Positions 9,131-17,316 of a stretch of DNA of 64,000 bases are shown here, one piece after another. The stretch is from the NCBI GenBank assembly GCA_964567745.1, contig CAZMNY010000007.1, positions 201,836 to 265,835 on the forward strand. Direction: 5' to 3'. Every line of letters begins with the position of its first letter. The stretch's first letter is position 1. The position numbers were made by a program, and so were the translations under genes. The notes beneath the pieces were generated by a model, which searched no databases, was not told the origin of the DNA, and was given only the letters and a program-made list of their open reading frames with translations. Origin of the DNA: CAZMNY01 sp964567745. Lineage in GTDB: Bacteria; Planctomycetota; Planctomycetia; Pirellulales; Pirellulaceae.

Positions 9131-9823
9131 TTGACTCGATTCTCGCTCGACGAATTCATTCAGAACACGCAGCAACAGGATCGCGGCGAGGGGATTTTCG
9201 AACTCGAGAGTCCGCGGATGCTAGAGGTCAATCTCGACGGCATGATCTGGATCAAGGCTGGTGCCATGGTCGCCTATCGGGGCGAGATCAAGTTTGAGCG
9301 AGAAGGGATGCTCGACAAAGGCTTGGGGCGACTGCTGAAGAAAGCCGTCACGGGCGAGGGAGCTCGACTGACCAAAGCCAGCGGTGCCGGATCGTTGTAT
9401 TTGGCGGACGAAGCCAAGACGGTGCAGATTTTGAGTCTTCATGACGATGCGATTGTGGTCAATGGAGCTGACTTGCTTGCGTTTGAACCGTCGATCGATT
9501 GGGACATAAAGATGATGCGAAAACTGACCGCTATGGTCGCGGGCGGCCTTTTCAACGTGCGGCTGGAAGGGACCGGGATGGTTGCGATCACGACGCATCA
9601 CGAACCGCTTACCTTGCTGGTCAAGCCCGGCGATTCGATTCGCACGGATCCCAACGCGACCGTCGCCTGGTCCGCATCGCTTGAACCCGAATTCAAAACG
9701 GACGTTTCGCTCAAGACATTTTTCGGGCGAGGTAGCGGCGAGTCGATTCAAATGGAGTTCAATGGGGACGGGTTCGTCGTGGTGCAGCCCTACGAAGAGA
9801 TGCCGTTCCAAGTTCAAGCGTAA
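9131..9823 (+). CDS. AIM24-family protein
   Basis: The sequence matches the AIM24 (formerly DUF124, TIGR00266-like) beta-rich family: FELESPRMLEVNLDG, MIWIKAGAMVAYRG, GEGARLTKASGAGSLYLAD, VNGADLLAFEPSIDW and FNVRLEGTGMVAITTH. These are the characteristic strands in family order. The best start is TTG 9131, preceded by AGGTG at 9122-9126; a GTG at 9080 in frame would add 17 residues without family support. The length of about 230 residues is normal. The cellular role of bacterial AIM24 proteins is not established. Its position between a sigma factor and a zinc-finger-like protein suggests it belongs to the same regulatory unit. Confidence 0.85.
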   Translation: MTRFSLDEFIQNTQQQDRGEGIFELESPRMLEVNLDGMIWIKAGAMVAYRGEIKFEREGMLDKGLGRLLKKAVTGEGARLTKASGAGSLYLADEAKTVQILSLHDDAIVVNGADLLAFEPSIDWDIKMMRKLTAMVAGGLFNVRLEGTGMVAITTHHEPLTLLVKPGDSIRTDPNATVAWSASLEPEFKTDVSLKTFFGRGSGESIQMEFNGDGFVVVQPYEEMPFQVQA

Positions 9824-9906
9824 TCGGCGCTGCCGCGACGCCCTTTTCCGGCATCTAAACACTGGGTCCAACTGCCAACCATCACTTCCGCCAATGAGGC
9901 ACTCAA

Positions 9907-10317
9907 GTGACTGCTGAATACACGATCTCCGAATTGGAATCTTATTTGGATGAAGCGCTGACCTCGAAAGAGATGGGCGAGATCGAACAGGCGCTGCGCA
10001 CTCAGCCCGAGCTGCTACAGAAGCTGGCCCAGATCAACGTGCGGCGCGACGCCGGCGTCCATTCGGTGGGCGAGATCTGGCGTCGGCATCGAATCAGTTG
10101 CCCCACGCGCGAGCAGTACGGCAGCTACCTGCTCGGCGTCCTAGATGAACAGGCGCACGGGTACATTGAATTCCATCTGAACGTGGTCGCCTGTCGATTC
10201 TGCAACGCCAACTTGGACGATCTCAAGCAGCGTCAAGCCGAAACCAACGACACCACCGCAACCCGCCGCAAGAAATACTTCGACTCCAGCGCCGGCTATC
10301 TCAAGAAAAAGAAGTAG
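9907..10317 (+). CDS. Small Cys-containing protein, possible anti-sigma factor
   Basis: This 136-residue protein starts at GTG 9907. The N-terminal half is helical and acidic (ISELESYLDEALTSKEM), and the centre has HLNVVACRFCNANL, an H-x5-C-x2-C arrangement. That resembles the zinc-binding motif of ZAS anti-sigma factors (H-x3-C-x2-C) but with two extra residues. The C-terminus is a lysine-rich tail. No membrane segment follows, so if it is an anti-sigma factor it is soluble. The sigma factor gene two places upstream supports the idea; the motif spacing leaves it unproven. Confidence 0.7.
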   Translation: MTAEYTISELESYLDEALTSKEMGEIEQALRTQPELLQKLAQINVRRDAGVHSVGEIWRRHRISCPTREQYGSYLLGVLDEQAHGYIEFHLNVVACRFCNANLDDLKQRQAETNDTTATRRKKYFDSSAGYLKKKK

Positions 10318-10323
10318 TCGCAC

Positions 10324-10353
10324 AGTCGCCTTTCGCTCCGCGAAAGTGGCGCG
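10324..10353 (+). repeat. Dispersed palindromic repeat, copy 1
   Basis: The core is CTTTCGCTCCGCGAAAG, a 7-bp stem (CTTTCGC/GCGAAAG) with outer GTCGCC and TGGCGC arms. The same element occurs at 12041, 12072, 37222, 39630 (inverted) and 44412. All six copies are between genes. Confidence 0.9.
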
Positions 10354-10594
10354 TTGTCAAAGTGCCGTTCAAGTAGCAAATCAAATCGTCGCCCAATCCG
10401 ACTTCTCTTTCGTGCTCTTCTTGCTTCTTCGGGGCCAACTTCGTCTGACAAGAAAGGACGAGCCGCGAAAAACGCGAGAAGCCACGAAAAGAAGAGATGC
10501 CAATCGTCAGTTGGGAAACGGGGCGTATTGGTGCCTTAGCTTTTCAACTTGAATCACCGGAACGAGGCGAGCTCGTTTTCGGCGCGCTTTTCGA
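10354..10594. other. Intergenic region with A-rich repeat-like stretch
   Basis: This lies between the convergent small Cys protein gene and the tryptophanase gene. Around 10450-10500 it carries GACGAGCCGCGAAAAACGCG and further A-rich tracts. A related stretch (GACGAGCCACGAAA) appears at about 52181-52230. I see no gene here. Confidence 0.5.
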
Positions 10595-11968
10595 TTAACG
10601 TCCAAGCGGCCTAAACCTGGCCGAAAAGTGACGAAGCGCCTTTGGCTGCTCGACGACCTCCATACCTCGAATCGAGTCTCTGTTTTTGAACACCTCGGTG
10701 ATCGCTTCCACCACATACTCAATGTGGCTCTGCGTGTAGGTTCGTCGCGGGATGGCCAGCCGAACTAGTTCGTGTTCGGCCGGCAGCTCGGCGCCCGACT
10801 CGTCCCGCCGTCCCATCATCACCGATCCGACCTCGACCGTTCGAATGCCGCTGTGTCGGTAAATCTCGACTGAGAGCGCTTGCGCCGGATACTGAAGCGG
10901 TTCGATGTGCGGCAAGCCGGCTTTGGCGTCGATGTAGATCGCGTGTCCGCCCGGCGGCTGCATGATCGGCACGCCGGCCTCCGTCAAACGCTGCCCAAGG
11001 AACTCGGTCGACGCCGTGCGATACTTCAGGTAGTCCTCGTCAAGCGCCTCGTAGAGCCCGACCGCGATCGCATCGAGGTCGCGTCCGGTGAGTCCGCCGT
11101 AGGTCGGGAAGCCCTCGGTGAGAATGAGCAACTGGCGTTCGCGTTGAGCGAGCTCTTCGTCGTTGCTACAGAGAAATCCGCCGATGTTGGCCATCCCGTC
11201 TTTTTTCGCACTCATCGTGCATCCGTCGCTCAACGCAAACATTTCTCGCGCGATTTCGATCGGTGCCTTGTCGGCCTGCTGCGGGTCCCGAGTCTTGATG
11301 AACCAGGCGTTCTCGCCGAATCGGCAGGCGTCAATGTAGAACGGCACGTTGTGTCGATTGCAAATCTTCGCAGTCTGCCGGATGTTGTCGAGCGAAACCG
11401 GCTGGCCTCCTCCGCCATTATTCGTCACAGTGATCATCGCGAAGGGCACGTTGCCTTCGTTCTCCTGCAGAACACGCTCGAGCGCTGCGAGGTCGATGTT
11501 CCCCTTGAATGGATCTGGCACCGCCATGTTCGCTGCCGCCGAGCAGGGAATGTCAATCGCCGTGGCCCCGGTCGCTTCAATGTTGGCTCGCGTGGTATCG
11601 AAGTGAGTGTTGTTGGGGACGACATCGCCCGGCTTGCACAAGATGTTCGCCAGAATGAACTCGGCTGCGCGGCCTTGATGAGTTGGAATGACGTGCGAAA
11701 AGCCGAAAATGTCTTTGACCGCGTCCTCGAATCGCTGGTAGCTCTTGCTGCCCGCATACGATTCGTCGCCTCGCATGATTCCGGCCCATTGTTCGCTGCT
11801 CATCGCGCCCGTGCCGCTATCGGTCAGCAAGTCGATGATGACCCGTTCGGCCGGCAGCTTGAAGAGGTTGAATCCCGCCTCTTCAAGCAACGCCTCGCGC
11901 TCTTCAATTGTCGTCAAATGGATCGGCTCAACCGACTTGATCCGAAACGGTTCGATGATCGTTTTCAT
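10595..11968 (-). CDS. tnaA: Tryptophanase (PLP beta-eliminating lyase)
   Basis: The enzyme cleaves L-tryptophan to indole, pyruvate and ammonia with PLP. Typical family blocks are EPFRIKSVEPIHLTT at the N-terminus, IDLLTDSGTGAMS, THQGRAAE, AGGQ-like GGGGQPVSL, and CTMSAKKDGMANIGG, which holds the PLP lysine. The late block RTVEVGSVMMGR resembles tryptophanase (AVEIGS) and not tyrosine phenol-lyase (SMERG). The start is set at ATG 11968, where the family N-terminus begins; a further in-frame ATG at 12034 lies inside a dispersed repeat. At about 457 residues it has the normal length. No leader peptide or TnaC-like attenuator is visible. A tyrosine phenol-lyase activity cannot be fully excluded. 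Confidence 0.9.
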   Translation of the reverse strand: MKTIIEPFRIKSVEPIHLTTIEEREALLEEAGFNLFKLPAERVIIDLLTDSGTGAMSSEQWAGIMRGDESYAGSKSYQRFEDAVKDIFGFSHVIPTHQGRAAEFILANILCKPGDVVPNNTHFDTTRANIEATGATAIDIPCSAAANMAVPDPFKGNIDLAALERVLQENEGNVPFAMITVTNNGGGGQPVSLDNIRQTAKICNRHNVPFYIDACRFGENAWFIKTRDPQQADKAPIEIAREMFALSDGCTMSAKKDGMANIGGFLCSNDEELAQRERQLLILTEGFPTYGGLTGRDLDAIAVGLYEALDEDYLKYRTASTEFLGQRLTEAGVPIMQPPGGHAIYIDAKAGLPHIEPLQYPAQALSVEIYRHSGIRTVEVGSVMMGRRDESGAELPAEHELVRLAIPRRTYTQSHIEYVVEAITEVFKNRDSIRGMEVVEQPKALRHFSARFRPLGR

Positions 11969-12040
11969 TTGCGCGTCGTCTTCAAGAATGCGAGTGCCAA
12001 AGAGCGAGACATGGCTGGTGCCACGGTTCGTCATCGTAAC

Positions 12041-12068
12041 GTCGCCTTCCGCTCCGCGAAAGTGGCGC
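12041..12068 (+). repeat. Dispersed palindromic repeat, copy 2
   Basis: This copy reads GTCGCCTTCCGCTCCGCGAA followed by AGTGGCGC. It lies directly upstream of the tryptophanase gene and is one half of a tandem pair. Confidence 0.88.
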
Positions 12069-12071
12069 AGT

Positions 12072-12100
12072 GTCGCCTTCCGTTCCGCGAAAGTGGCGCG
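12072..12100 (+). repeat. Dispersed palindromic repeat, copy 3
   Basis: A second copy begins 3 bp after copy 2, in the same direction, with one change in the loop (CGTTCCGCG). This tandem arrangement is unique in the window. Confidence 0.88.
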
Positions 12101-12203
12101 TCACAATTTGATGAAACGAATCTCACGCGGAGTCGCCAAGAACGCGAATGACGAAAAATGATAAAGCTGCGATTGGAGTTCGCGAGATTGGTTGGCAGCC
12201 ATC

Positions 12204-12638
12204 TCACTCCCCGATGATCTTCACCAGAATCCTTTTCCGTCGTCGTCCATCGAACTCATAGTAGAAAATGTGTTCCCAGGGTCCGAGGTGAAGGCGTCCT
12301 TCGGTAATGGCGACGACAACTTCGCGGCCCATGATTTGACGTTTGTGGTGAGCGTCGGCATTGTCCTCGCCGGTGCGATTGTGCAGATAGCCTCCGGAAT
12401 TCGGATCGCTGCCTGCGTTGAACGGCACGAGCTCTTCCAGCCAGCGCTCGTAGTCGGCGTGCAGGCCCGATTCGTTGTCGTTGATGAAGACGCTGGCGGT
12501 GATGTGCATGGCGTTCACAAGAACGATGCCATCCTCGACGCCGCTCTCGGCGACCAAGCGTTCGACGTCGTCGTGGATGGAAACGATAGCGCGCCGCTGA
12601 GAGACTTCCAGCCACAGTTCTTTGGTGAGCGATTTCAT
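12204..12638 (-). CDS. YjbQ/UPF0047 family protein
   Basis: The 144-residue protein carries the UPF0047 signatures: [38 protein letters not shown] with its paired histidines, and [18 protein letters not shown] at the C-terminus. Family members form trimers with a metal site, and some have weak thiamine-phosphate synthase activity; the physiological role is uncertain. The start is ATG 12638 (MKSLTKELW); an in-frame extension to 12728 runs into the inverted repeat at 12695 and is unlikely. It is on the same strand as the tryptophanase gene, about 235 bp further upstream. Confidence 0.9.
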   Translation of the reverse strand: MKSLTKELWLEVSQRRAIVSIHDDVERLVAESGVEDGIVLVNAMHITASVFINDNESGLHADYERWLEELVPFNAGSDPNSGGYLHNRTGEDNADAHHKRQIMGREVVVAITEGRLHLGPWEHIFYYEFDGRRRKRILVKIIGE

Positions 12639-12694
12639 TGTTTGAGGTCCGAAAGGCAAGGGATTGGAAGGTCGCTTGATATCCGTGGGCTCTC

Positions 12695-12764
12695 GTTTAA
12701 CCCGTTCGCCGCAGACGAGGAGAGTCATGGACAGGCTCGCCTCGCCTGCGGCAACGGGTTAAAC
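12695..12764. repeat. Imperfect hairpin, second dispersed repeat
   Basis: GTTTAACCCGTT at 12695 pairs with AACGGGTTAAAC ending at 12764, and the inner GCCGCAG pairs with CTGCGGC. The arms are about 24 bp with one inserted base. A single arm of the same sequence recurs at 25424-25447. The right arm ends exactly where the IS remnant begins. Confidence 0.85.
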
Positions 12765-13187
12765 GCAATACCGTTCAAAATTTCATTACTACTGACTGCT
12801 CAAAGGTCTTGGTCAGTGGCGGTATCTTTCGATGGTGGGAGCGTTTCTTGTTCCATCGTGACATCTTTCGCTTGATCACACGTGGGTTCACGCGGTTTCG
12901 GTGAGCAGGGATTTGTTCTTCCTTTAGCTCGTTAAGCAGCTGGCGGTACCAGGTTGCCAATTGCGTGGGGCTTTCATCGACGCACTCGCTCAAGCGCAAT
13001 TGAATGATCTGAAAGCAACCTTTGAAAGAGAGACGGTCTGGGTCTTGCCCGACCGATTCGGCGGCATCAAGCATGCTTCCTTGCACAAACTTCCTTGCAC
13101 AAACATGTCGCGGTTCCTTGCGGGGGTAGTTAGTGCCAACGCAACTCTAGCAGGAGCCGTGACTTTCTGAAATTTCAATGGTATTGC
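12765..13187. mobile_element. IS4-type remnant (423 bp) with terminal repeats and target duplication
   Basis: The ends are inverted copies: GCAATACCGTTCAAAATTTC on the left and, read inward from the right end, GCAATACCATTGAAATTTCA. Both sides are flanked by the 8-bp direct repeat GGTTAAAC (12757-12764 and 13188-13195), a typical target duplication. Inside is only the C-terminus of a transposase on the minus strand. A complete IS4 element is usually over 1.2 kb, so most of the transposase has been deleted. A short tandem duplication (CTTCCTTGCACAAA twice) near 13077-13105 marks further rearrangement. Confidence 0.85.
12775..13086 (-). pseudogene. C-terminal fragment of an IS4-family transposase
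   Basis: The peptide contains DRLSFKGCFQIIQLRLSEC and NRVNPRVIKRKMSRWNKKR, the conserved C-terminal region of IS4-type DDE transposases. The DDE catalytic core that should lie upstream is absent: only about 100 residues remain, and the coding sequence dissolves before the right end of the element. It cannot encode an active enzyme. Confidence 0.85.
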
Positions 13188-13403
13188 GGTTAAACGATGA
13201 CTAACGGCAGTCGCCCGTCAACTCGCGCGTTTACCAACACGTCGATGTGAATCGTGCGACCGGCGCAACCGTTAGGACTAGCCGCGATGGTCAAAGCTTC
13301 GACAGCGGTTGGCGATTCGTCGCGTTGCTTCGCTGTTAACGGCAAATTATCATCAACCTCATAGGTCTACGAGCCAAGTTACCTTCTTGAGGCGGTCGCG
13401 ACT

Positions 13404-13940
13404 ATGAGCCGAACGTTTGTTACGAGCGTCTGTTTATGCGTTGTCTCAGCGGTCGTATTGGCAGGTGCGAGTGGTTGCTCAAGCCCCGCCGCGGCTCAAC
13501 CCAACGCGCGTCAGCCGGATGCGGATCGAGCTGCGAAGGGCACCTCTGCGAAAGTCGTACGCTCAGCCAGCCCGTTCCTATTTCAGCCGCCTCCCGCGTC
13601 ACGCGCGTTCGAATCGTGGACGCTTCGTGAGACCGTCGAGGACGCTTTGAGTCGCATTGGGCCAGCGACGGTGCCGGAGTTGCGCCGCTGGTTGACCGAT
13701 CCCAATCCAGAAATACGTCGTCATGCTGCGAATCTGTTGGGGCGAATTGGCCCCAAAGCGTTCGATGCGATCCCCGACCTGATCATTCTGCTCGACGATG
13801 AAAACGAAAACGTGCGGAAACACGCAGCTCGCGCACTCGGCCAAATTGGCCTCGGCGCGGCTCAGTCGTCTCCCGCATTGCTGCGAATACTTCGTGAAGA
13901 GATACTGAAGGAACAGGCGATTAAGAACGCGAACCGCTAG
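13404..13940 (+). CDS. Exported HEAT-repeat protein, possible lipoprotein
   Basis: The 178-residue product starts with a hydrophobic signal (FVTSVCLCVVSAVVLAGASG) ending in Gly-Cys at about residue 25, which fits a lipobox. The C-terminal half (about 70-165) is a short run of HEAT/PBS-lyase-like repeats: TVPELRRWLTDPNPEIRRHA, LLGRIGPKA, DAIPDLIILLDDENENVRKHA, RALGQIGLGA. Such repeats are protein-binding scaffolds. The gene stands alone, 70 bp before the next plus-strand gene. The partner is unknown. Confidence 0.85.
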   Translation: MSRTFVTSVCLCVVSAVVLAGASGCSSPAAAQPNARQPDADRAAKGTSAKVVRSASPFLFQPPPASRAFESWTLRETVEDALSRIGPATVPELRRWLTDPNPEIRRHAANLLGRIGPKAFDAIPDLIILLDDENENVRKHAARALGQIGLGAAQSSPALLRILREEILKEQAIKNANR

Positions 13941-14013
13941 GCGATGCTCTGCAAGGCAATGCTTTGCAACATGCGCGAGGTTCGAATCTTTTCAAATGGG
14001 ATGAACTCTCGCC

Positions 14014-15084
14014 ATGACCAGCAATCGACACACTGAAGTTGTTCTCCCCGCAATGCATCGAATTCGCCTGAAGCATCTGATCGCGCTGGCATGCGGGATG
14101 TCTTTTGCTTGCGCGGCACCCATGGTCGTTCCGGCGGTCGCTCAGCAGCTGACGCCGCGTACGACTTTGGCGAATCCAAAAGCCAAGTTCACGACCGGAG
14201 CGAACCACGCAGTCTTGAAACGCGGCGACACTCGAGCGACCGTGATCAACAATGCCGATGGCGGCAAAGCCTTGCCAGGTCATCGAGCCGGTTACAGCGG
14301 CTTGGGGAGTCTCACCCACACGAAGCGGCCGGACGCGAGTCTGTTTGTGCCTGCATATGCCGGGTTGAATTTTGAGCACATTCACGATGGTACTCGGCAA
14401 GATCGCGACATCCTGTTTGAACCTCGCCGAGCCCCGATGGAGCTTCGCGTTATCAACCAGCACACCGCGGAGCTCTACCAGCGGCCGACGCCTCACTGGG
14501 GGCTCGAGAGCAGCCTGCGATATGAGATGTTGCCTGACGGCACCATGGAACTGACTTTTGAGTGCATACCGAGGCGCGAGACATTCAAGCATGGCTACAT
14601 CGGGCTTTTTTGGGCCAGTTACATTAATCAGCCCGAGTCGCTCGACATTCATTTTAGAGGTCAAACGAATAATTCGTCCGAGGTCAAATGGATTCGAGGC
14701 GTGACGCCGTTGCACGGTGTGAAATCGACCCACTTGGCGCCCGACGACAATCGACGTCTCAAGCATGATGACGATTTTCCACTGACGTTGGTGTTCAACC
14801 GGTCGGAACATCACTATGCCGAACCGTGGTACTTCGGAGTCAGCCATGGCATGGCGTTCGCGCAGATGTTTCGACCGAAAGACCGAGTTCGCTTGACTCA
14901 ATCGCCGTCGGGCGGAGGTCGAGGCAACCCGGCCTGGGATTTTCAGTTCCTTATTCCCGACGCGAAAGTTGGTAAGCGATATCGATTCGTGATGCGGGCG
15001 ATGTACCTGCCGTTCGAATCGAATGAGCAAGTTCAAGAGGCCGTACAGAGCCACCTTGAGGCGTTGAAGGCCGATTCGCGCTAG
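14014..15084 (+). CDS. Secreted conserved hypothetical protein
   Basis: A signal peptide is present (LKHLIALACGMSFACAAPMV, about residues 19-38), with a likely cleavage after AVAQQ. The mature part, about 310 residues, is rich in beta-strand sequence, Trp, His and Gly (for example SLRYEMLPDGTMELTFECIP, HYAEPWYFGVSHG). No known catalytic motif is apparent. The start may be ATG 14014 or ATG 14053; the second puts the hydrophobic segment closer to the N-terminus. The fold could be a carbohydrate-binding beta sandwich, but this is a guess from composition. Confidence 0.75.
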   Translation: MTSNRHTEVVLPAMHRIRLKHLIALACGMSFACAAPMVVPAVAQQLTPRTTLANPKAKFTTGANHAVLKRGDTRATVINNADGGKALPGHRAGYSGLGSLTHTKRPDASLFVPAYAGLNFEHIHDGTRQDRDILFEPRRAPMELRVINQHTAELYQRPTPHWGLESSLRYEMLPDGTMELTFECIPRRETFKHGYIGLFWASYINQPESLDIHFRGQTNNSSEVKWIRGVTPLHGVKSTHLAPDDNRRLKHDDDFPLTLVFNRSEHHYAEPWYFGVSHGMAFAQMFRPKDRVRLTQSPSGGGRGNPAWDFQFLIPDAKVGKRYRFVMRAMYLPFESNEQVQEAVQSHLEALKADSR

Positions 15085-15134
15085 TTCGACGCGAGTCGGC
15101 TAGAGTTGTTTCCACGCGACTTTTGTTTGACGAC

Positions 15135-16388
15135 ATGACAGCCGATTTTGATCCGTATTACGAGTGGCTTGGGATTGGGCGTGATCAACGTCCAGTGAAT
15201 CACTACGCGCTGCTCGGGCTTCCGACTGGTGAAGATGATCCCAATCGCATAAGCATTGCGGCTGATCAGCGGGTGGCGTATTTGCGCAGCCTGCAGGGCG
15301 GCAAGCGCGGCGCGTTGACTCAGCAGTTGCTCAACGAAGTCGCGACAGCGGTCGCTTGTCTGCTCAATCCTCAGACTCGCAAAGCGTACGACGAACAGCT
15401 TCCGGCCGCTGCCCCGACGGCTGGACTTCCGCCTGCCGGACCTCTGGCGATGCCGGTGGCTTCTCCCGCCGCGCCGCCGCTTGCCGTTCCGCAAAACCAC
15501 CTTGGACCCACACAGTCGCCCCTGGTCGACCCGATGGCACCAGTCCGTACGGCGGTCGACAGCCTCAACACGTCTCCGCCGCCCCTGCCTGCGCCGTCCC
15601 TGCCAGCGACGCCTCCGACTGCCGCCGTCCCGACCGCTCCCTCCAGCGTTGCGGCGCCGCCGGCATCGGTTCGACCCGAAGCAGCCCGAACGGGCAGTGC
15701 GGCGGCAGGCGAGTCGAGTTCGGATGGAGTGTCGGATAGTTCGGAGCCGATGGCCGACGAATTTTCCGACTCGCCAGGTTTATCGCCGTTGTTGAAAGGC
15801 GGCGCGACTCTCGCGGCCATTTTTTTTACCGCATCGATTCTGTTGACGGTCGGCGCGTCGTTAGGTTGGTTTGGCTCAGCTGAAATCGAGGTTGAGCCTG
15901 ATCCACCGGAAGTCGTTATCGATGATTCTGACGGCGAACCAACGACCGATGTCGCCGTCGTAAGTCAAGAAGGCGACGGCGCGCTGCGTTTCGCCACTTC
16001 GTTCGCCGCGATCTCGCACGATCTCAGGCTGGCCAATGTCGATGGCCGAATGGTCGCAGTCGGTTGGGAGAGCACAGAGCAAACGGTTGAATGGAAAGCG
16101 AAACTCGTCAAGCCGGGCGTGTTCCAAGCGAGGATCAACTACGCGACGAAGAGCGAAGCGCCGGCGGGCATCTTGCAGGTTACCGTCAACGGCAAGTCGC
16201 AACAGGTATCGCTGCGCGGTAGCGGCGGTTCCGAGACGTTTGTGACGGAGTCCTTCTTCTTGGCCATTCCTCGCAGCGGGATTTCAACGATCGTCCTACA
16301 GGCCAAAGAAATCGGTGCCGACGGTTTCATCGAGCTGCGAAGCCTAGAGTGTTGGCTTCGTACGGCGGCCAGACCCTCGAACCGCTGA
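15135..16388 (+). CDS. J-like domain membrane protein with C-terminal beta-sandwich
   Basis: Residues 1-90 contain DPYYEWLGIGRDQRPVNHYA and LLNEVATAVACLLNPQTRKAYDEQL, a J-domain-like unit common in planctomycetes. A Pro/Ala-rich linker runs to about residue 210. One membrane helix follows (LAAIFFTASILLTVGASLGWFG). The C-terminal 150 residues resemble a galactose-binding or DUF5077-like beta sandwich (GWESTEQTVEWKAKLVKPGV, ILQVTVNGKS). ATG 15135 is preferred; a TTG four codons earlier is in frame. The role is unknown; a cytosol-to-envelope adaptor is a possible reading of the layout. Confidence 0.8.
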   Translation: MTADFDPYYEWLGIGRDQRPVNHYALLGLPTGEDDPNRISIAADQRVAYLRSLQGGKRGALTQQLLNEVATAVACLLNPQTRKAYDEQLPAAAPTAGLPPAGPLAMPVASPAAPPLAVPQNHLGPTQSPLVDPMAPVRTAVDSLNTSPPPLPAPSLPATPPTAAVPTAPSSVAAPPASVRPEAARTGSAAAGESSSDGVSDSSEPMADEFSDSPGLSPLLKGGATLAAIFFTASILLTVGASLGWFGSAEIEVEPDPPEVVIDDSDGEPTTDVAVVSQEGDGALRFATSFAAISHDLRLANVDGRMVAVGWESTEQTVEWKAKLVKPGVFQARINYATKSEAPAGILQVTVNGKSQQVSLRGSGGSETFVTESFFLAIPRSGISTIVLQAKEIGADGFIELRSLECWLRTAARPSNR

Positions 16389-16707
16389 GGGATGAGGATT
16401 GCTGGTTCTTTGCGTTTTTCGCCAACGCAACTGCGGCGATTCCGGCCAACGGCGTCATGTTAAGCCAGGTAGTTCAGGACGCCTTTGTTGGTTGGAATAA
16501 CAAGCGCTCATTGTGCGGGTCGTTCTGGACGATGCAGAAGTAGGCGTATTTGTGCGCAGCCGCTTGTTTCAGTCACGCTACAACCCAAGCCGTGAGCTGG
16601 GTGGCGACGAGACGCCTGTATTCCCCCCGCGGAACTGTTGTTGCTTGCCAAACCAGGCCGACGGTTTTGAGACCGAGCCTAGTCTTTGAAATTTGAGGTT
16701 GAACTCC
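16389..16707. other. Intergenic region, about 320 bp
   Basis: I see no gene, RNA or strong hairpin here. Several short frames exist but have unlikely composition. The last 15 bases contain GAGG, which serves as ribosome site for the next gene. Confidence 0.5.
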
Positions 16708-17316
16708 ATGCAAACGATTCTTTTGACGCTCGTCGCCTTGGGTGTCGGTCCTGGCGACAATACAGCTCAGAAAGTCGGCGTACCGACCGGTCATGGCGTT
16801 CACGCAGATTGTGAATTCTGTGGTGATGTTGGTCACGGACACGCCTCCCGCCTCGACATTCACAAGTCGATCAAGGCCCAGCACAACATGATGCCGCAGT
16901 CATGCTACGATCCGACGTTTGGTTGCTATCGAGGCAGTCGATTCATGAATCGCTATCCGGCGTTCCATGGGACCTACTATCGACGCCCGTATAACTATCG
17001 CAATCTGTTTGAGTATCCATGGCACGCCGAACCTCACGAGCCGACTTCGTTGTTCTCGTCCGCTTTGGGATCGGCGCCAACGGAAGCTGAGCCGCCGGCA
17101 CCTAGCCAGCCGAGCGTCACGTCATCGCGCCGCGCAACGAGCGGAATTCTGAGCAGCGCTCGCCGAATTGAAACTCGAAACGACTCGCTCTTCGACTTGT
17201 CTCCCATTGGCACTGGCCTGCGAGACGCATCGCGCAATCAGGAAGAAGAACGCGAACCACTCAGTCGCAGCGCAGCGCGCATTCGATCGACCTCGACTCC
17301 GCGACTAAGACGATAG
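16708..17316 (+). CDS. Planctomycete-type 'MMPQxCYDP' exported protein
   Basis: The start is ATG 16708 with a hydrophobic leader (MQTILLTLVALGVGPG). The core contains HNMMPQSCYDPTFGCY, RYPAFHGTYYRRPYNYRN and YPWHAEPHEPTSLF, rich in Tyr, Arg and Pro. This pattern is one I associate with planctomycete exported proteins of unknown function. The C-terminus (about 125-200) is a low-complexity Ser/Arg-rich tail. Cysteines in CEFC and CYDP could form disulfides. No enzymatic function can be suggested. Confidence 0.8.
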   Translation: MQTILLTLVALGVGPGDNTAQKVGVPTGHGVHADCEFCGDVGHGHASRLDIHKSIKAQHNMMPQSCYDPTFGCYRGSRFMNRYPAFHGTYYRRPYNYRNLFEYPWHAEPHEPTSLFSSALGSAPTEAEPPAPSQPSVTSSRRATSGILSSARRIETRNDSLFDLSPIGTGLRDASRNQEEEREPLSRSAARIRSTSTPRLRR

